From: Symbiodinium natans
Lineage: Eukaryota > Sar > Dinophyceae > Suessiales > Symbiodiniaceae
Reading direction: 5' to 3'
Assembly (NCBI GenBank): GCA_905221605.1
Contig: CAJNDS010002598.1
Location: forward strand, 112,501-176,500
DNA length: 64,000 nt
The first letter of the stretch is position 1, and each line of letters begins with the position of its first letter. The notes beneath the pieces are model-generated. The model did not search any database and had not been told where the DNA came from. It saw only the letters and a program-made list of their open reading frames with translations. Of the stretch, positions 49,669 through 59,617 are shown one piece after another. Position numbers and translations under genes: made by a program.

Positions 49669-49760
49669 GCACACTTTACATTTCTTTGGGATACTCTAAT
49701 CCCCTCTAGAACTGAAAGTGCACACTTTTTTTGAGGCTTATGAACTCAGCAACTAAGTGA
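49650..49760. mobile_element. G1: inverted-repeat element
   Basis: Left gagcttagtagctgagtgag, right tgaactcagcaactaagtg: imperfect terminal inverted repeats around gtgcacactttt. Followed by a 48-bp direct duplication (49761 and 49809). Confidence 0.55.
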
Positions 49761-49868
49761 GAGATCTGGGAGGGTGGGGCAATATGCTACCTTGTCGGTT
49801 TTTTTTTAGAGATCTGGGAGGGCAGGGTAAGAACCGCTTGGACCCTCAATTGTAGGGCCTTTATTTGG

Positions 49869-49947
49869 ACATCTAACTTGCGCCCGGAAAGGAGCTACAA
49901 GCAGGCAGCCGTCAAAGAGGCTGTAAGGATAAAGGTCGATCTTCACC
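49869..49947 (+). CDS. Candidate exon
   Basis: The frame reads LRPERSYKQAAVKEAVRIKV, then DLHP into CCCTAAA. Confidence 0.45.
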
Positions 49948-49954
49948 CTAAACC

Positions 49955-50290
49955 CAGAAACCCTAAACCCTAAAACCCTGCAAACCCTAAAGCCCTAAAG
50001 CCCTACAACCCTAAAACCCTAAAACCCTAAAACCCTACAACCCTACAACCCCACAACCCTGAAACCCGAAAACCCTGAAACCCTAAAACCCTAAAACCCT
50101 AAAACCCTAAAACCCTAAAACCCTAAAACCCTAAAACCCTAAAACCCTAAAATCCCTAAAACCCTAAAACCCGAAAGCCCTAAACCCCTAAACCCCTAAA
50201 CCCCTAAACCCTAAACCCTAAACCCTAAACCCTAAACCCTAAACCCTAAACCCTAAACCCTAAACCCTAAACCCTAAACCCTAAACCCTA
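49955..50290 (-). repeat. Octamer (CCCTAAAA)n passing into heptamer (CCCTAAA)n array
   Basis: The first 200 bp are mostly CCCTAAAA with CCCTACAA variants, then CCCCTAAA, then about 13 clean heptamers. Confidence 0.9.
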
Positions 50291-50296
50291 GCCCAG

Positions 50297-50405
50297 GCGA
50301 CCAAGCTCACCCGCAGCGATGGATGCACCCCTGCAGTGAGCATCGTGAAGCCCCTGGAGTGCTACGCGGCTTGGGCAAAACATCCCTGGGTTTCTGGGTC
50401 CAGGT
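50297..50405 (+). CDS. Candidate exon
   Basis: After acceptor gcccag the frame reads ATKLTRSDGCTPAVSIVKPL, then ECYAAWAKHPWVSGSR, TAG at the TTTAGGG border. Confidence 0.5.
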
Positions 50406-50645
50406 AGGGTTTAGGGTTTAGGGTTTAGGGTTTAGGGTTTAGGGTTTAGGGTTTAGGGTTTAGGGTTTAGGGTTTAGGGTTTAGGGTTTAGGGTTTAGGG
50501 TTTAGGGTTTAGGGTTTACGTGTTAGGGTTTAGGGTTTAGGGTTTAGGGTTTACGTGTTAGGGTTTAGGGTTTAGGGTTTAGGGTTTACGTGTTAGGGTT
50601 TAGGGTTTAGGGTTTGCGTGTTAGGGTTTAGGGTTTAGGGTATGT
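50405..50645 (+). repeat. TTTAGGG array with higher-order ACGTGTT variant
   Basis: About 16 clean units, then variant acgtgttaggg recurs at about 35-bp spacing (near 50518, 50553, 50588) and once as gcgtgttaggg (50617). Confidence 0.9.
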
Positions 50646-50860
50646 GCCCCAAACCCTGAACTTCCAACCTTTTTCAAGAATCCCTGCAAGAAACAGCCTT
50701 TGAAAAACCGTCAATCCTGAAAGCCCCTAAACTTAACATCTAGGAGGCCCTCGTGTTATTTGATATCGCCCTTGGGTTCACGAGGATCCTGTTTAGGAAT
50801 GCTTTGCAGAGGGTTTTAAGGGCCAACCCAGTCGTATACTTGGCTTCAAGGGGTTCCCAT

Positions 50861-50970
50861 GTACTTAGTAGCAGAGTAGGTAACCTTTAACCTTTTTGGG
50901 TTAATATATTCCCCTTATAATCCCAAAGGTTAACCTTTAAAACCCCTAGGTACTGGACAACTAAGTGTAT
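50861..50970. mobile_element. F2: family F element
   Basis: Left atgtacttagtagcagag, right gacaactaagtgtat: terminal inverted repeats around an interior matching F1. Confidence 0.55.
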
Positions 50971-51180
50971 GGTAGCTTTAGGGCCCAAGTGGAGTACGGG
51001 CAGCCGGAAGCCCATGTAGTGGCCCCTCCGGCAAGGAGCCCCCATCTTCTATGGCCCGAACGGCCGGATTCCATACGGGTGTTGCACCTTCTTGGGGTCT
51101 CTATTATAAGAGAATTTGGGGTCGATACTAGAGGTTCCTTAAACCCCCATATATCCGAAGATCCACAACCTAGTTCATGA
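50965..51180 (+). CDS. ORF after element F2
   Basis: The frame reads FRAQVEYGQPEAHVVAPPAR, then HLLWPERPDSIRVLHLLGVS and GVDTRGSLNPHISEDPQPSS, TGA. Confidence 0.4.
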   Translation: MYGSFRAQVEYGQPEAHVVAPPARSPHLLWPERPDSIRVLHLLGVSIIREFGVDTRGSLNPHISEDPQPSS

Positions 51181-51319
51181 ACTTACTTCGCCGTTCGGCT
51201 CATGAGAGACGAGGAAAAGTGAAGCGAAACCGATAGCAAGCACCCATCGGAGTAACCCCTAAACCCGAAACCCTAAACCCTAAACCCTAAATCCTAAACC
51301 CTCAACCCCAACACGCGTC

Positions 51320-51678
51320 CCTGAGGTGCTGACCGGCTGCGCCGTTGCAGTTCCCAGGATTCCCAGCAGTACCTTTTGCAATGTTTTGGGTCTTTAGCAG
51401 GCCTTGGCTTTTGTGTTGAAGCACATAAGTCCCCCCTTACACATCTGGCTTCCATTTAACACTCCATACAAGGCCTATTCATCGACTTCATAGCCCCTAA
51501 ACCTTAAGCCGAAACCCTGAACCCTAAGCCCGGCGCTCCTCACCTTTGTTGGGGGTAGACGGGCGCAGTCGAGCGCTCAGCGAGACCAGGGCAGGCTCTG
51601 GCTGGGCTGCAGTGCCAGGCTCTGGAGGCCTGAAAAACCTGAAATTTCGCTCGGACAACTCATCTTTGTGGCAGTTTA
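51320..51678 (+). CDS. Two candidate last-exon pieces
   Basis: Piece one (51320-51398) reads VPEVLTGCAVAVPRIPSSTF to TAG. Piece two (about 51555-51678) reads RAQSSAQRDQGRLWLGCSAR, then RPEKPEISLGQLIFVAV, TAG. The second enters the satellite below. Confidence 0.35.
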
Positions 51679-52290
51679 GGGTTTAGGGTTTGGGGTTTTG
51701 GGTTTAGGGCTTAGGGCTTAGGGTTTAGGGTATGTCCTTCACAGGACAACACGTCTTTGTGGCAACATGTGGCTTCGCCATGTCACTGGGCAATCTCGGG
51801 TGGATGAGAGAGGTGCCGCCGAAGACATCCCCCACTGAATTTTCGCTGGGATGCCTCCAATGTCCTTCACAGGACAAGGCATCGGTCTGGCAACAGGCTT
51901 TCGCGATGCACCTTAGTAATCCGGGGCCGATGAAAGAAAAAACAATGAGAAGGCTCTCCGGCCGCAGACGTCCCCAGCAGTGGAGCCTAAACGTGGGGCG
52001 CTTCTATCTGTATGGCAACACATTTTCACCCTGCACCTCGGCTTTCCGGACTCGGTGAGAAAAGCCATGAGAAGGCCCTCCGGCCGAAGATGTCCCCAAG
52101 CGTAAAACCTGAATTTTCACTCGGACGCTTCTAGCGTCCTTCAGAGGACAAGGCATCTTTATGGCAATAGGTCTTCACCATGCACCTCCGCATTCCGGAC
52201 TCGGTGAGAAAAGTAATGAGCAGGTTCTCCGGCCGAAGATGTCGCCTGCCGCAAAGAACCTAGGCATTCGCTGCTGTCCTTACAAAGTCT
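51640..52290 (+). repeat. Satellite of about 130-150-bp units, about four copies
   Basis: Key words tccttcacaggacaag, catctttgtggcaac, attccggactcggtgagaaa and ctccggccgaagatgtc recur in order. A TTTAGGG array (51674-51732) splits the first copy. The 108-codon ORF across it is probably a repeat artefact. Confidence 0.75.
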
Positions 52291-52311
52291 GCATCTTTGC
52301 ATAGTCAAGCT

Positions 52312-52488
52312 CCAACGGTGCAGTTTGCAAGCCTGAAGCATCGTGTCTTCGGCTTTGCTGGTTTGGGCTCTCTGGCCTCCGCACACTACGGCTTGGTCCG
52401 TTTGGAGTAGCATCCGGGTGGTCTTGCGGCGGGCACGTCTGCAAGGCTATTGCGCGCTGGCCAGCGTGCGACCTCGCCGAGCACACAC
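52312..52488 (+). CDS. Candidate exons
   Basis: The frame reads PTVQFASLKHRVFGFAGLGS, then LASAHYGLVRLE, TAG. A second frame continues SIRVVLRRARLQGYCALASV, then RPRRAHT to the CCCTAAA tract. Confidence 0.35.
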
Positions 52489-52619
52489 CCTAAACCCGAA
52501 ACCCTAAACCCTAAACCCGAACCCTAAACCCGAAACCCTAAAGCAGAAACCCTAAACCCTAGACCCGAAACCCTACACCCTAAACCCTAGACCCTAAACC
52601 CTAAACCCTAAACCCTAAA

Positions 52620-53270
52620 CCCTACCCTATTTTAAGGGGCTGCGCCCATGGGCGGGCAGCGCACGCAGAAGCCCGGGGCGAGCAGTTTCTAAGCATGTTG
52701 AGGCCCCTAAACTCCCTTAAAATCTCTAAGCGTTAAGTTTCTAAGCATTTTCAGGCCCCTAAACTCCCTTCAAATCTCTAAGCGTTTGAGGCTCCTAGAC
52801 TCCCTTAACGTTTCTAAGCACTTTATAAGGCCCCTAAACTCCCTTTTTCCTAGGGCTGGGCTTAGACACGTCGCTTATGCCCGCCCTTTGGGGGGCATCA
52901 TGCTCCTGATGCGCCCCCGGGGTCCCGCCCCGGGAGCCGCTGATGCTCCTGATGCGCGCCTGGGGGTCCCGGGCTGGACCCGCTGATGCTCATGATGCGC
53001 GCCCTTTGGGGGCCTCCGTGGCGACGCAAAACACCACGAAAAAAGAACCGTTCACCGGCGGCACGCGGGGGTCGGCGGCACTGGCGTCCGGCCTAATTCT
53101 GCTTCGCAGAAGGCCAGAGGCCAGCAAGGCTATTCCCGGGACGACCCGGGCTAAAAGGTCCGCATTTGCTCGGTCCTTTGGGAACCTCGCGCTGCCCGAT
53201 TTAATGGCTACCGCCAGTGCCGCCGACCCCCTCCAAGGGGGGCCAAGGCACTGTGGGCTCCGGCCGCGGA
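52620..53270. repeat. GC-rich hairpin island with two tandem repeats
   Basis: A 54-bp unit (ggcccctaaactccctt, tttctaagca) repeats about three times (52680-52850). A 45-bp unit (ctcctgatgcgc) repeats three times (52895-53015). Then come short perfect hairpins: ttctgc-ttc-gcagaa, cccggg-acga-cccggg, ccccct-cca-aggggg. It could be a SINE-like or structured element. Confidence 0.5.
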
Positions 53271-53525
53271 TTATGTATATATATATATATAGATATATGC
53301 GCAGGGCTTGGTCAGGTTGTAGAGTTCAGGGGGGCGAAACATGGAGCCCTGATGCGCAAGGAGTTGGGGCTAAACCCCAAATCTAAAACCGCAAACCGCA
53401 AACCCGAAACCCGCAACCCTGAAACCCCAAACCCCCAAACCCTAAACCCCCGTAACCAGGAGACTTGAACCTGAGGCCTCGACGTACACCCCAAACTCGA
53501 AACCACAAACCCGAACCCCTAAACC

Positions 53526-53653
53526 GCCGTGGCGGCGGAGACCATGGCGGAAGCGCCGGGCCGCCCAGTCAGGGTTTGGGATGCCGAGGAGGAGGGTTTG
53601 CAGATTTTCGGGGATAATGGAGGGTTGAGGCAGTCGAGACCTTGCAAGGCCTA
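53526..53653 (+). CDS. Candidate last exon or small ORF
   Basis: The frame reads AVAAETMAEAPGRPVRVWDA, then EEEGLQIFGDNGGLRQSRPC and KA, TAG. A Met inside (MAEAPG) could be a start. Confidence 0.45.
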
Positions 53654-53689
53654 GAGTTCAGGGTTTAGGGTTTAGGGTTCTGGCAAGCA

Positions 53690-55210
53690 ATCCAAGCTCG
53701 TGGACATTCGGGAGGGGGCGGGCATGGGGCCAGGAGCCAAGGTCCAGTGGGGGGGCGGGGTGCGTGGGGGGTTTGGGTGGGGGTTGGAAGCGTGGAAAGG
53801 GTGGGGTGTGTGGGGGTGGGGGGGGTGGGGGTGGAGCAATGGGGCCAGGAGCAAGGGGCCCATGACAAGCATGGGCGGCGGGGTAGGGTGTGGTGGGGGC
53901 GGGGGTTGGGGGTGGGGGTGGAGCAGGGGCCATATATACGACCAGCATTGGCAGCTATGCAGCAGGGATAAGGGTCCATGAGAAGCATGGCGGGGTGCGT
54001 GGGGGGCTTGGGCAAGGGGGGGAGTATGCGGAGCGGGAAGGGCGGATGGGCGGGGGGCGGTGCGTGGGTGGGGGTAGGGGCGGAGAAGCCACCTGCTTGG
54101 GCCGTGGAGGGAGCCAATGAGGCCAGGAGCCATAGGTCATAAGGGGCATGGGCGGCTGGTTCCATGAGGGAGGTCAAGGGGATGGAGAGTGGGAGCATGG
54201 GCCAGAGGGGAGTAGGCGGAGCCGGAAGGGGGGCGGAGCGGGGAGCGCGGCATGCACTAGAGCCCGCTAACAGCTGAGAAGCCACATCCATGGGCCGTGG
54301 ACCATGAGCCAATGGGGCCAGGAGCCATGGGTCCAGTGGGGGGCGGGGTGCGTGGGGGGTGGGGGTGGGGGTTGGAAGTGTGGGTGCGAGGGGGTGGGTT
54401 GGGGGTTGGGGGTGGCAGGGTGCATGCGGGGTGGGGGTGGCAGAGAAAGGACCAGCCTTGGCAGCCATACAGGTCGAGGGATGAAGAATGGGACCAGGAG
54501 CCATGGGTCCATGAGAAGCATGGCGGTGCGTGGGGGGCTTGGGCAAGGGGGGGAGCGTTGGCAGCCATGCAGGTCGAGGGATGAAGAATGGGACCAGGAC
54601 AGCATGGCGTGGTGCGTGGGGAACTTGGGCAAGGGGGGGGAGTATGCGGAGCGGGAAGGGCGGATGGGCGGGGGTGCGTGTGTGTGGTGGGGGTAGGGCA
54701 AGCGGGCCAAGCGGGGGAGGAGGTTGAGGGGATGGAGAGTGGGATGGGCCAAGGGGGGAGTAGGCGGAGCTGGAAGGGCGGAGGGCGGAGCGGGGGGGTG
54801 GTTCCAGAGCCTGCCCAGGAGCATGTTCCACCTAAATGAAGGGGGTCCGTCCACCTATATGAAGGGGTTCCAGAGCTCAGACCTGCCCAGGAGGATGTTC
54901 CACCCAGATGAAGGAGTCCGGAGCTCAGACCGTTCCACCTAAGCGGGCGGAGGGCCCGGGCATGCATTGGGGCCCTTTAAAGTCAGCTGAGAAGCCACAT
55001 CCATGCGTGGACCATGAGCCAATGGGGCCAGGAGCCGTGGGTTCAGTGGGGGGCGGGGTGCGTGGGGGGGTGGGGGTTGTGGGGTGGGGGTTGGGGGTTG
55101 GGGGTGGCAGGGTGCGTACGGTATGGGGGTGGGGGTTGGGGGTGGGGCAGGGGCCATATATAGGACCAGCATTGGCAGCCATGCAGGTCGAGGGATGAAG
55201 AATGGGAGCA
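53690..55210 (+). repeat. G-rich satellite, left block
   Basis: Mosaic of units with ggggccaggagccatgggtc, gcatggcggggtgcgtgggg and agtatgcggagcgggaaggg. Purine/G bias is confined to the plus strand, and the minus strand is nearly all Pro/His/Ala in any frame. A different subrepeat (ttccacctaaatgaagg) lies at 54825-54950. Confidence 0.8.
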
Positions 55211-56050
55211 GGAGCCAATTGGGGCAGTCCGTGACTTGCGCTGTCTTGATGGACTCGGCGCGTGTGCAATCAGGGCTGCGCGCGTGGTCCACGAGGTTGG
55301 CGCATTCCACAGAGGCCCGGCACACGCCCCGCGCGCAGCAGTCGGTGGCGAGGCGCTTGCTGTGCCTGCCCATGGCGTAGCCGGTGGGCTTGCCTTCCAG
55401 CTCTTTGGCCAGCTCGGTCTGAGCTTTCTGCCATTCTTTCGTTTCCTGCACGGCGATGGCCAGTCTCTTGTTCATGTAGTCGCAGCCGTAGCCCGCCTGT
55501 GCCGCCTGGTTCTGCTGGGCTTGCTTGACGACCTGGCGGAGGTCAGCGCCGGCCGCACAGTCCTCAAATCAGAGATCGTCGTCGTGCAGCTCCGCCAGGA
55601 TCGGGAAGCGGTAGGGCACCTGGACGTCGGAGTTGCACCTGAGCGCCGCCGGCTATGCCGGGTGGGTGCCGTTGAGGTTGGGGTCGTTGACGGGGCCCCA
55701 GAGAGCGCCCAGTGCGCTTCTCTTGCCCTTGACCGGCAAGCCCATGTGTTTCGCCAAGCCCTTGCAGACCAGCACGGCGGTGTCGGTCATCTGCTCCTGT
55801 GGCTTCGGAAAGCCTGCCTTGCACTTTGTCGGATCGCGGGGATCTCTGCAGTGGGCCAGGGGCAGACGCTCTGCGTCTGCTGCCAGGAAGGCTGTCTTCC
55901 GCTCCTCTGCTTTTCGCTCCAGCCATTCGGCCTCGACGGAGGTGGCCTTGGCCCGCAGGGCCTGTGTGGTGTACGCCGCTTGCTTCTGCTGGACCGTCTT
56001 TGGCAGGTGGACGTGGTGCTGCTTGTGCTGCTGCAAGGCTTGGAGCCATG
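55210..56050 (-). pseudogene. Minus-strand coding relic with two in-frame stops
   Basis: One minus-strand frame keeps protein character for about 840 bp: LPKTVQQKQAAYTTQALRAK, then VEAEWLERKAEERKTAFLAA, LWGPVNDPNLNGTHPA, stop TAG (55653-55655), ALRCNSDVQVPYRFPILAEL, stop TGA (55569-55571), ADLRQVVKQAQQNQAAQAGY, MNKRLAIAVQETKEWQKAQT and SVECANLVDHARSPDC. Multiple Cys. It may be a decayed mobile-element protein or host gene; family not identified. Confidence 0.55.
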
Positions 56051-56780
56051 GGTCCAGTGGGGGGGCGGGTGCGTGGGGGGTGTGGTGGGGTGTGTGGGGG
56101 TGGGGGTTGGGGGTGGGGGTGGAGCCATAACGCCAGGAGCAAGGGGCCATGACAAGCACGGGCGGCGGGGCAGGGTGCGTGCGGGGTGGGGGTGGGGGTT
56201 GCGGGTGGGGGTGGAGCAGCTCCATGGGCATGAAAAGCGGGGTGCGTGGGGGGCTGGAATGTATGCGGAGCGGGAAGGGCGGATGGGCGGGGAGCGGGTG
56301 CGTGGGTGGTGGGGGTAGGGGCGGAGCCATGGGGGTGGAGCCATGGGGCCAGGAGCCATGGGTCCATGACAAGCCTGGGCGGGGGGGCAGGGTGTGTGCG
56401 GGTTGGGGGTGGGGTGGAGCAGATGAAGAATGGGACCAGGAGCCATGGGTCCATGAGAAGCATGGCGGGGTGCGTGGGGGGCTTGGGCAAGGGAAGGAGT
56501 ATGCGGAGCGGGAAGGGCGGATGGGCGGGGCGCGGGGTGCGTGGGTGGTGGGGGTAGGGCAAGCGGGCGGGCATGCACTGGGAGCAGCCTGAGAAGCATG
56601 GCGGGGTGCGTGGGGGGCTTGGGCAAGGGAAGGAGCGGGGGGCGGGGTGCGTGGGTGGTGGGGCGGGCGGGCATGCACTGGGGGCCGGTCGAGCTTTGGA
56701 TGGGGTGGAGTTGGTGGTAGGGGCAATGGGTCTTCACTGACGCCGCCCCCCCTAGGGGTGGGCGGATAGTGAGGGGGGGA
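56050..56780 (+). repeat. G-rich satellite, right block
   Basis: The same unit types as 53690-55210 resume on the other side of the coding relic. Confidence 0.8.
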
Positions 56781-56897
56781 AGAGGGGCGGCCGAGGTTCA
56801 CGTGGTCTTGCTGATCTTGGTCCTCCGCGGCCCCGAGGACCAGCAGAACAGGAAACTTCAGTCTGGAGCGCTCCTCGGGCTTCCGTGGGGTTTAGGT
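56780..56897 (-). CDS. Candidate minus-strand exon upstream of the relic
   Basis: The minus frame reads PRKPEERSRLKFPVLLVLGA, then AEDQDQQDHVNLGRP. It may be a 5' exon of the relic at 55210-56050. The plus frame (VVLLILVLRGPEDQQNRKLQ) is also open. Confidence 0.35.
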
Positions 56898-57198
56898 AGG
56901 GTTTAGGGTTTAGGGTTTAGGGTTTAGGGTTTGGGGTGTAGGGTTTGGGGTTTATGGTTTAGTGTTTGGGGTTTGGGGTTAGGGTTTAGGGTTTGGGGTT
57001 TAGGGCTTAGGGCAGTATAGGGCTCAGTGTCTTTAAGCTCTCTCTTCGACCTCTTGCGGTTGAGGCAAAGAGGGCGTAGGCCTTGGGGCCCTCGAGGTTT
57101 AGGGTTCCTAGGGTTGATGGGTTGATGGATTTAGGGTGGGAGGGGTTTAGGGCAAATCGCACGTCCCTCTTGAAAAAGAGGGGCTGAGGGTTCAGGGT

Positions 57199-57789
57199 TT
57201 AGGGTTGTGGAGACCATCCAAAACCCCTAAACCCCAAGACAGGGTTAGCTCTGAACCAGGGCGCACTTAATGGTCGTTTATCTTGTTTCCGAAGTGTTCC
57301 ATTTCCAGAACATCGCCCTCGACAAGGAGCCAGATGTTGAAGGACCGTCACGAACGTGTTCTGTTTGGAGCAAGGAGGCATGGACCATAAACCTGATAAC
57401 TTTTTTGAACCCTCAACAAACCCCGGAAAACCTTGAGCCCAGGTTCTGGTGGTCTCATTTTTGGGCGGGCCTTGTCTCAAACATGATCGCGATCTGGGAG
57501 ACCACGCAGGGCGAATTCTCTGGCAACGAAGCCGGAATCTTCCCAAAACTTGCGCCCTAACACTCTGGGTTTTAAGGCTTTTAGGGCTCCTGGCCGCTCC
57601 GGCCGCGACAGCAAAGCACCCTAAACCCGCAAAAAGCGCCCGCAGATTATGGTGGTGAAGCTCGTGAGCTTCCTTTTCGGTGGCTTGTGCGTTTCTCTGA
57701 TCTATGATGTCCCGCTCCACTTCCTGAGACAACGGTGGCCGAAAAGATGGTTCTTGGCCTCCTGGTACACAGGATGCACTTGCAGCCAT
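57199..57789 (-). CDS. 196-codon minus-strand ORF with possible TM helix
   Basis: From MAASASCVPG the frame includes LSQEVERDIIDQRNAQATEK, HELHHHNLRALFAGLGCF and AVAAGAA, an amphipathic helix leading into a short hydrophobic stretch, then Arg/Ser-rich sequence. The last codons (GFRGFGW) are telomere-like. Plus ORFs overlap but read less like protein. Confidence 0.45.
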   Translation of the reverse strand: MAASASCVPGGQEPSFRPPLSQEVERDIIDQRNAQATEKEAHELHHHNLRALFAGLGCFAVAAGAARSPKSLKTQSVRAQVLGRFRLRCQRIRPAWSPRSRSCLRQGPPKNETTRTWAQGFPGFVEGSKKLSGLWSMPPCSKQNTFVTVLQHLAPCRGRCSGNGTLRKQDKRPLSAPWFRANPVLGFRGFGWSPQP

Positions 57790-58146
57790 CTTGTCAGATT
57801 TTGGGGGGGTTTTCGAAGATTTTGGGCCCTTGATGTAGACCCCCCATATAGTAGATTTTATAATGAGGACCCCAAGAAGGTACCCCTAATTTCGGAAACC
57901 CCAGTTTGATTGTCAAGTCGAGACGTGTCGGGTGTCGGTGAACAGCTATAAAGACAGACCTCTGCAATGATTCTTGGGTTTCCAGAGCATCGCTTAGCCA
58001 ATCCAACCCAAGCTAAGTCATCTGCAACTCGGAACACCCTAAACCCTAAACCCTGCCTCAACCCTAAACCTTAAACCCTGCCTCAACCCTAAACCCTAAA
58101 CCCTCAACTTGAGTTATGGGTTCTGGGATTCCCAAGTCCCAACTCC

Positions 58147-58527
58147 ACAGCCGAGGATGGCCGGCCTTGTCTTCATCTGCGTTGGGCTGCGCGGCGCCTA
58201 CAGCGCCGGCATGGTTGCTTATACTGTTGGTTAGCAGGGAATGAAGGGACTTGGGGAATTAGGGTCCTACATATATATATATATATTTATATTTATATTT
58301 ATAGATATATACATACATACCCTTTAAGGGATTATGTAAGGCACTATATATATATATATATGTATACCCTTTAAGGGATTTATAGGGTACCTCATTTTCA
58401 AATTCCCTAGTAGCCAACAGTAAGGTTGTCGCTGGAATCCTCGGCCACTGGACGGTGAACGGCCTCCTCATGCTTGTCCTTGACTACCTGGGCCAGGTGG
58501 CAGATTACCCCCTTGAAGAATGCATGG
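58147..58527 (+). CDS. Two exons of a small membrane protein around element P1
   Basis: Exon one (58149-58214) reads MAGLVFICVGLRGAYSAGMV, then AYT. Using GTTGGTTAGC as donor and cagtaag as acceptor, exon two (58420-58527) continues in phase with VVAGILGHWTVNGLLMLVLD, then YLGQVADYPLEECM. Two hydrophobic stretches indicate membrane insertion. Family unknown. Confidence 0.55.
58215..58419. mobile_element. P1: inverted-repeat intron element
   Basis: Left ctgttggttagcagggaat, right attccctagtagccaacag: imperfect terminal inverted repeats (16 of 19 pair) around TA microsatellites and two copies of ccctttaagggatt. Resembles family A at the tip. Confidence 0.6.
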
Positions 58528-58570
58528 GTGGGCTTCGGGCACAGGGTTTATGAGGCTTAGGGTTGAGGGT

Positions 58571-58703
58571 TTCGACGCAAGGACCTTCTGGGTAGAATCA
58601 GAATGCACAGTGTGGGCTTCGAGGTTTTGGAGGGGCGCGCGGATCCCGTGTCTACGAGTTCAAAAGGCAGATGGGATCACCAGGGTGCAGCAACTTTTTG
58701 GAA
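58571..58703 (+). CDS. Candidate exon
   Basis: The frame reads FDARTFWVESECTVWASRFW, then RGARIPCLRVQKADGITRVQ and QLFGT. TTTAGGG-like left, CCCTAAA right. Confidence 0.5.
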
Positions 58704-59018
58704 CCCTAAACCCTAAACCCTAAACCCTAAACCCTAAACCCTAAACCCTAAACCCTAAACCCTAATGTAGGGTTGAGGGTACATCCATCCCAGCTTCGAG
58801 GGGATCCAGGGGGGGGGGTTGCCAAGTGACGTAGGACCCCTCTGACCGGCCCGATGGCCCCCTTTTTAGGGTTCAGGGTTTATAGGGTTTAGGGTTTAGG
58901 GTTTAGGGTTCAGGGTTTAGGGTTTATATTGGCCCGGGCCTCAGTTCCAGTCGTAAAAAGGGTTTATATTGGGTTTAATTCGGGTTTTTAGGCTTTATGT
59001 AGGATTTTTAGGGTCTTC

Positions 59019-59051
<33 letters not shown>

Positions 59052-59094
59052 GTATACATGTACATGTAGGGTTCCGTTGGGGTTTAGTTAGCAA

Positions 59095-59190
59095 GCCTGC
59101 TGGCCAAGGGGGTGTCGAAGATTTGCAAACGCGCAGGTCGCTCTGCGGGCGTTCGGCGTTTGGCGCGGCGGTGGCGCTGCGGCAAGATCC
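59095..59190 (+). CDS. Candidate exon, very basic
   Basis: The frame reads ASLLAKGVSKICKRAGRSAG, then VRRLARRWRCGKIL into CCCTAAA. Confidence 0.45.
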
Positions 59191-59361
59191 TAAACCCTAA
59201 ACCCTAAACCCTAGACCCTAAACCCTAAACCCTAAACCCTAAATCCTAAACCCTAAACCCTAAACCCAAACCCCAAACCCTAAACCCAAACCCCAAACTC
59301 CAAACCCCGAACCCTGCAACAAATGAACCTAAACCTCAAAAAGACCCCCCCCCCCCTCCCA

Positions 59362-59495
59362 GATAGAGTCCAAGGATGCCAATGTAGCTGCTTGTGAGGG
59401 TTTAAGGTTTAGGGTTTAGGGTTATTCTTCCGGTTAGGCCTCAAGGATAGCGTACTACCTTGGAGTCTTCAGCCATATGCCGCAGGAAGCCTAGT
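59362..59495 (+). CDS. Two candidate micro-exons
   Basis: Piece one (59362-59399) reads IESKDANVAACEG after acceptor cctcccag. Piece two (about 59437-59495) reads ASRIAYYLGVFSHMPQEA, TAG. Between them lies a short TTTAGGG tract. Confidence 0.4.
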
Positions 59496-59617
59496 ATCAA
59501 AGAGACCTTACGTGGCAGCGGATTTACCCACCAAAGCCTAATCCCTAGACCCTAGACCCGAAACTTTACAGCCTAGACCCTAAACTCTAAACCCTAACCT
59601 CTAAACCCTAAACCCTG

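Noticed and set aside
51732-52058. 108-codon ORF as an independent gene
   Set aside because: It lies across the 130-150-bp satellite and its sequence repeats with the units.
53665-54831. 388-codon Pro/His/Ala-rich minus ORF and its neighbours
   Set aside because: They translate the C-rich strand of the satellite, and several frames are equally open. Only 55210-56050 and possibly 56780-56897 look like protein.
57270-57909. Plus-strand ORFs of 96 and 86 codons
   Set aside because: They overlap the 196-codon minus ORF, whose composition is more protein-like. They are kept only as an alternative.
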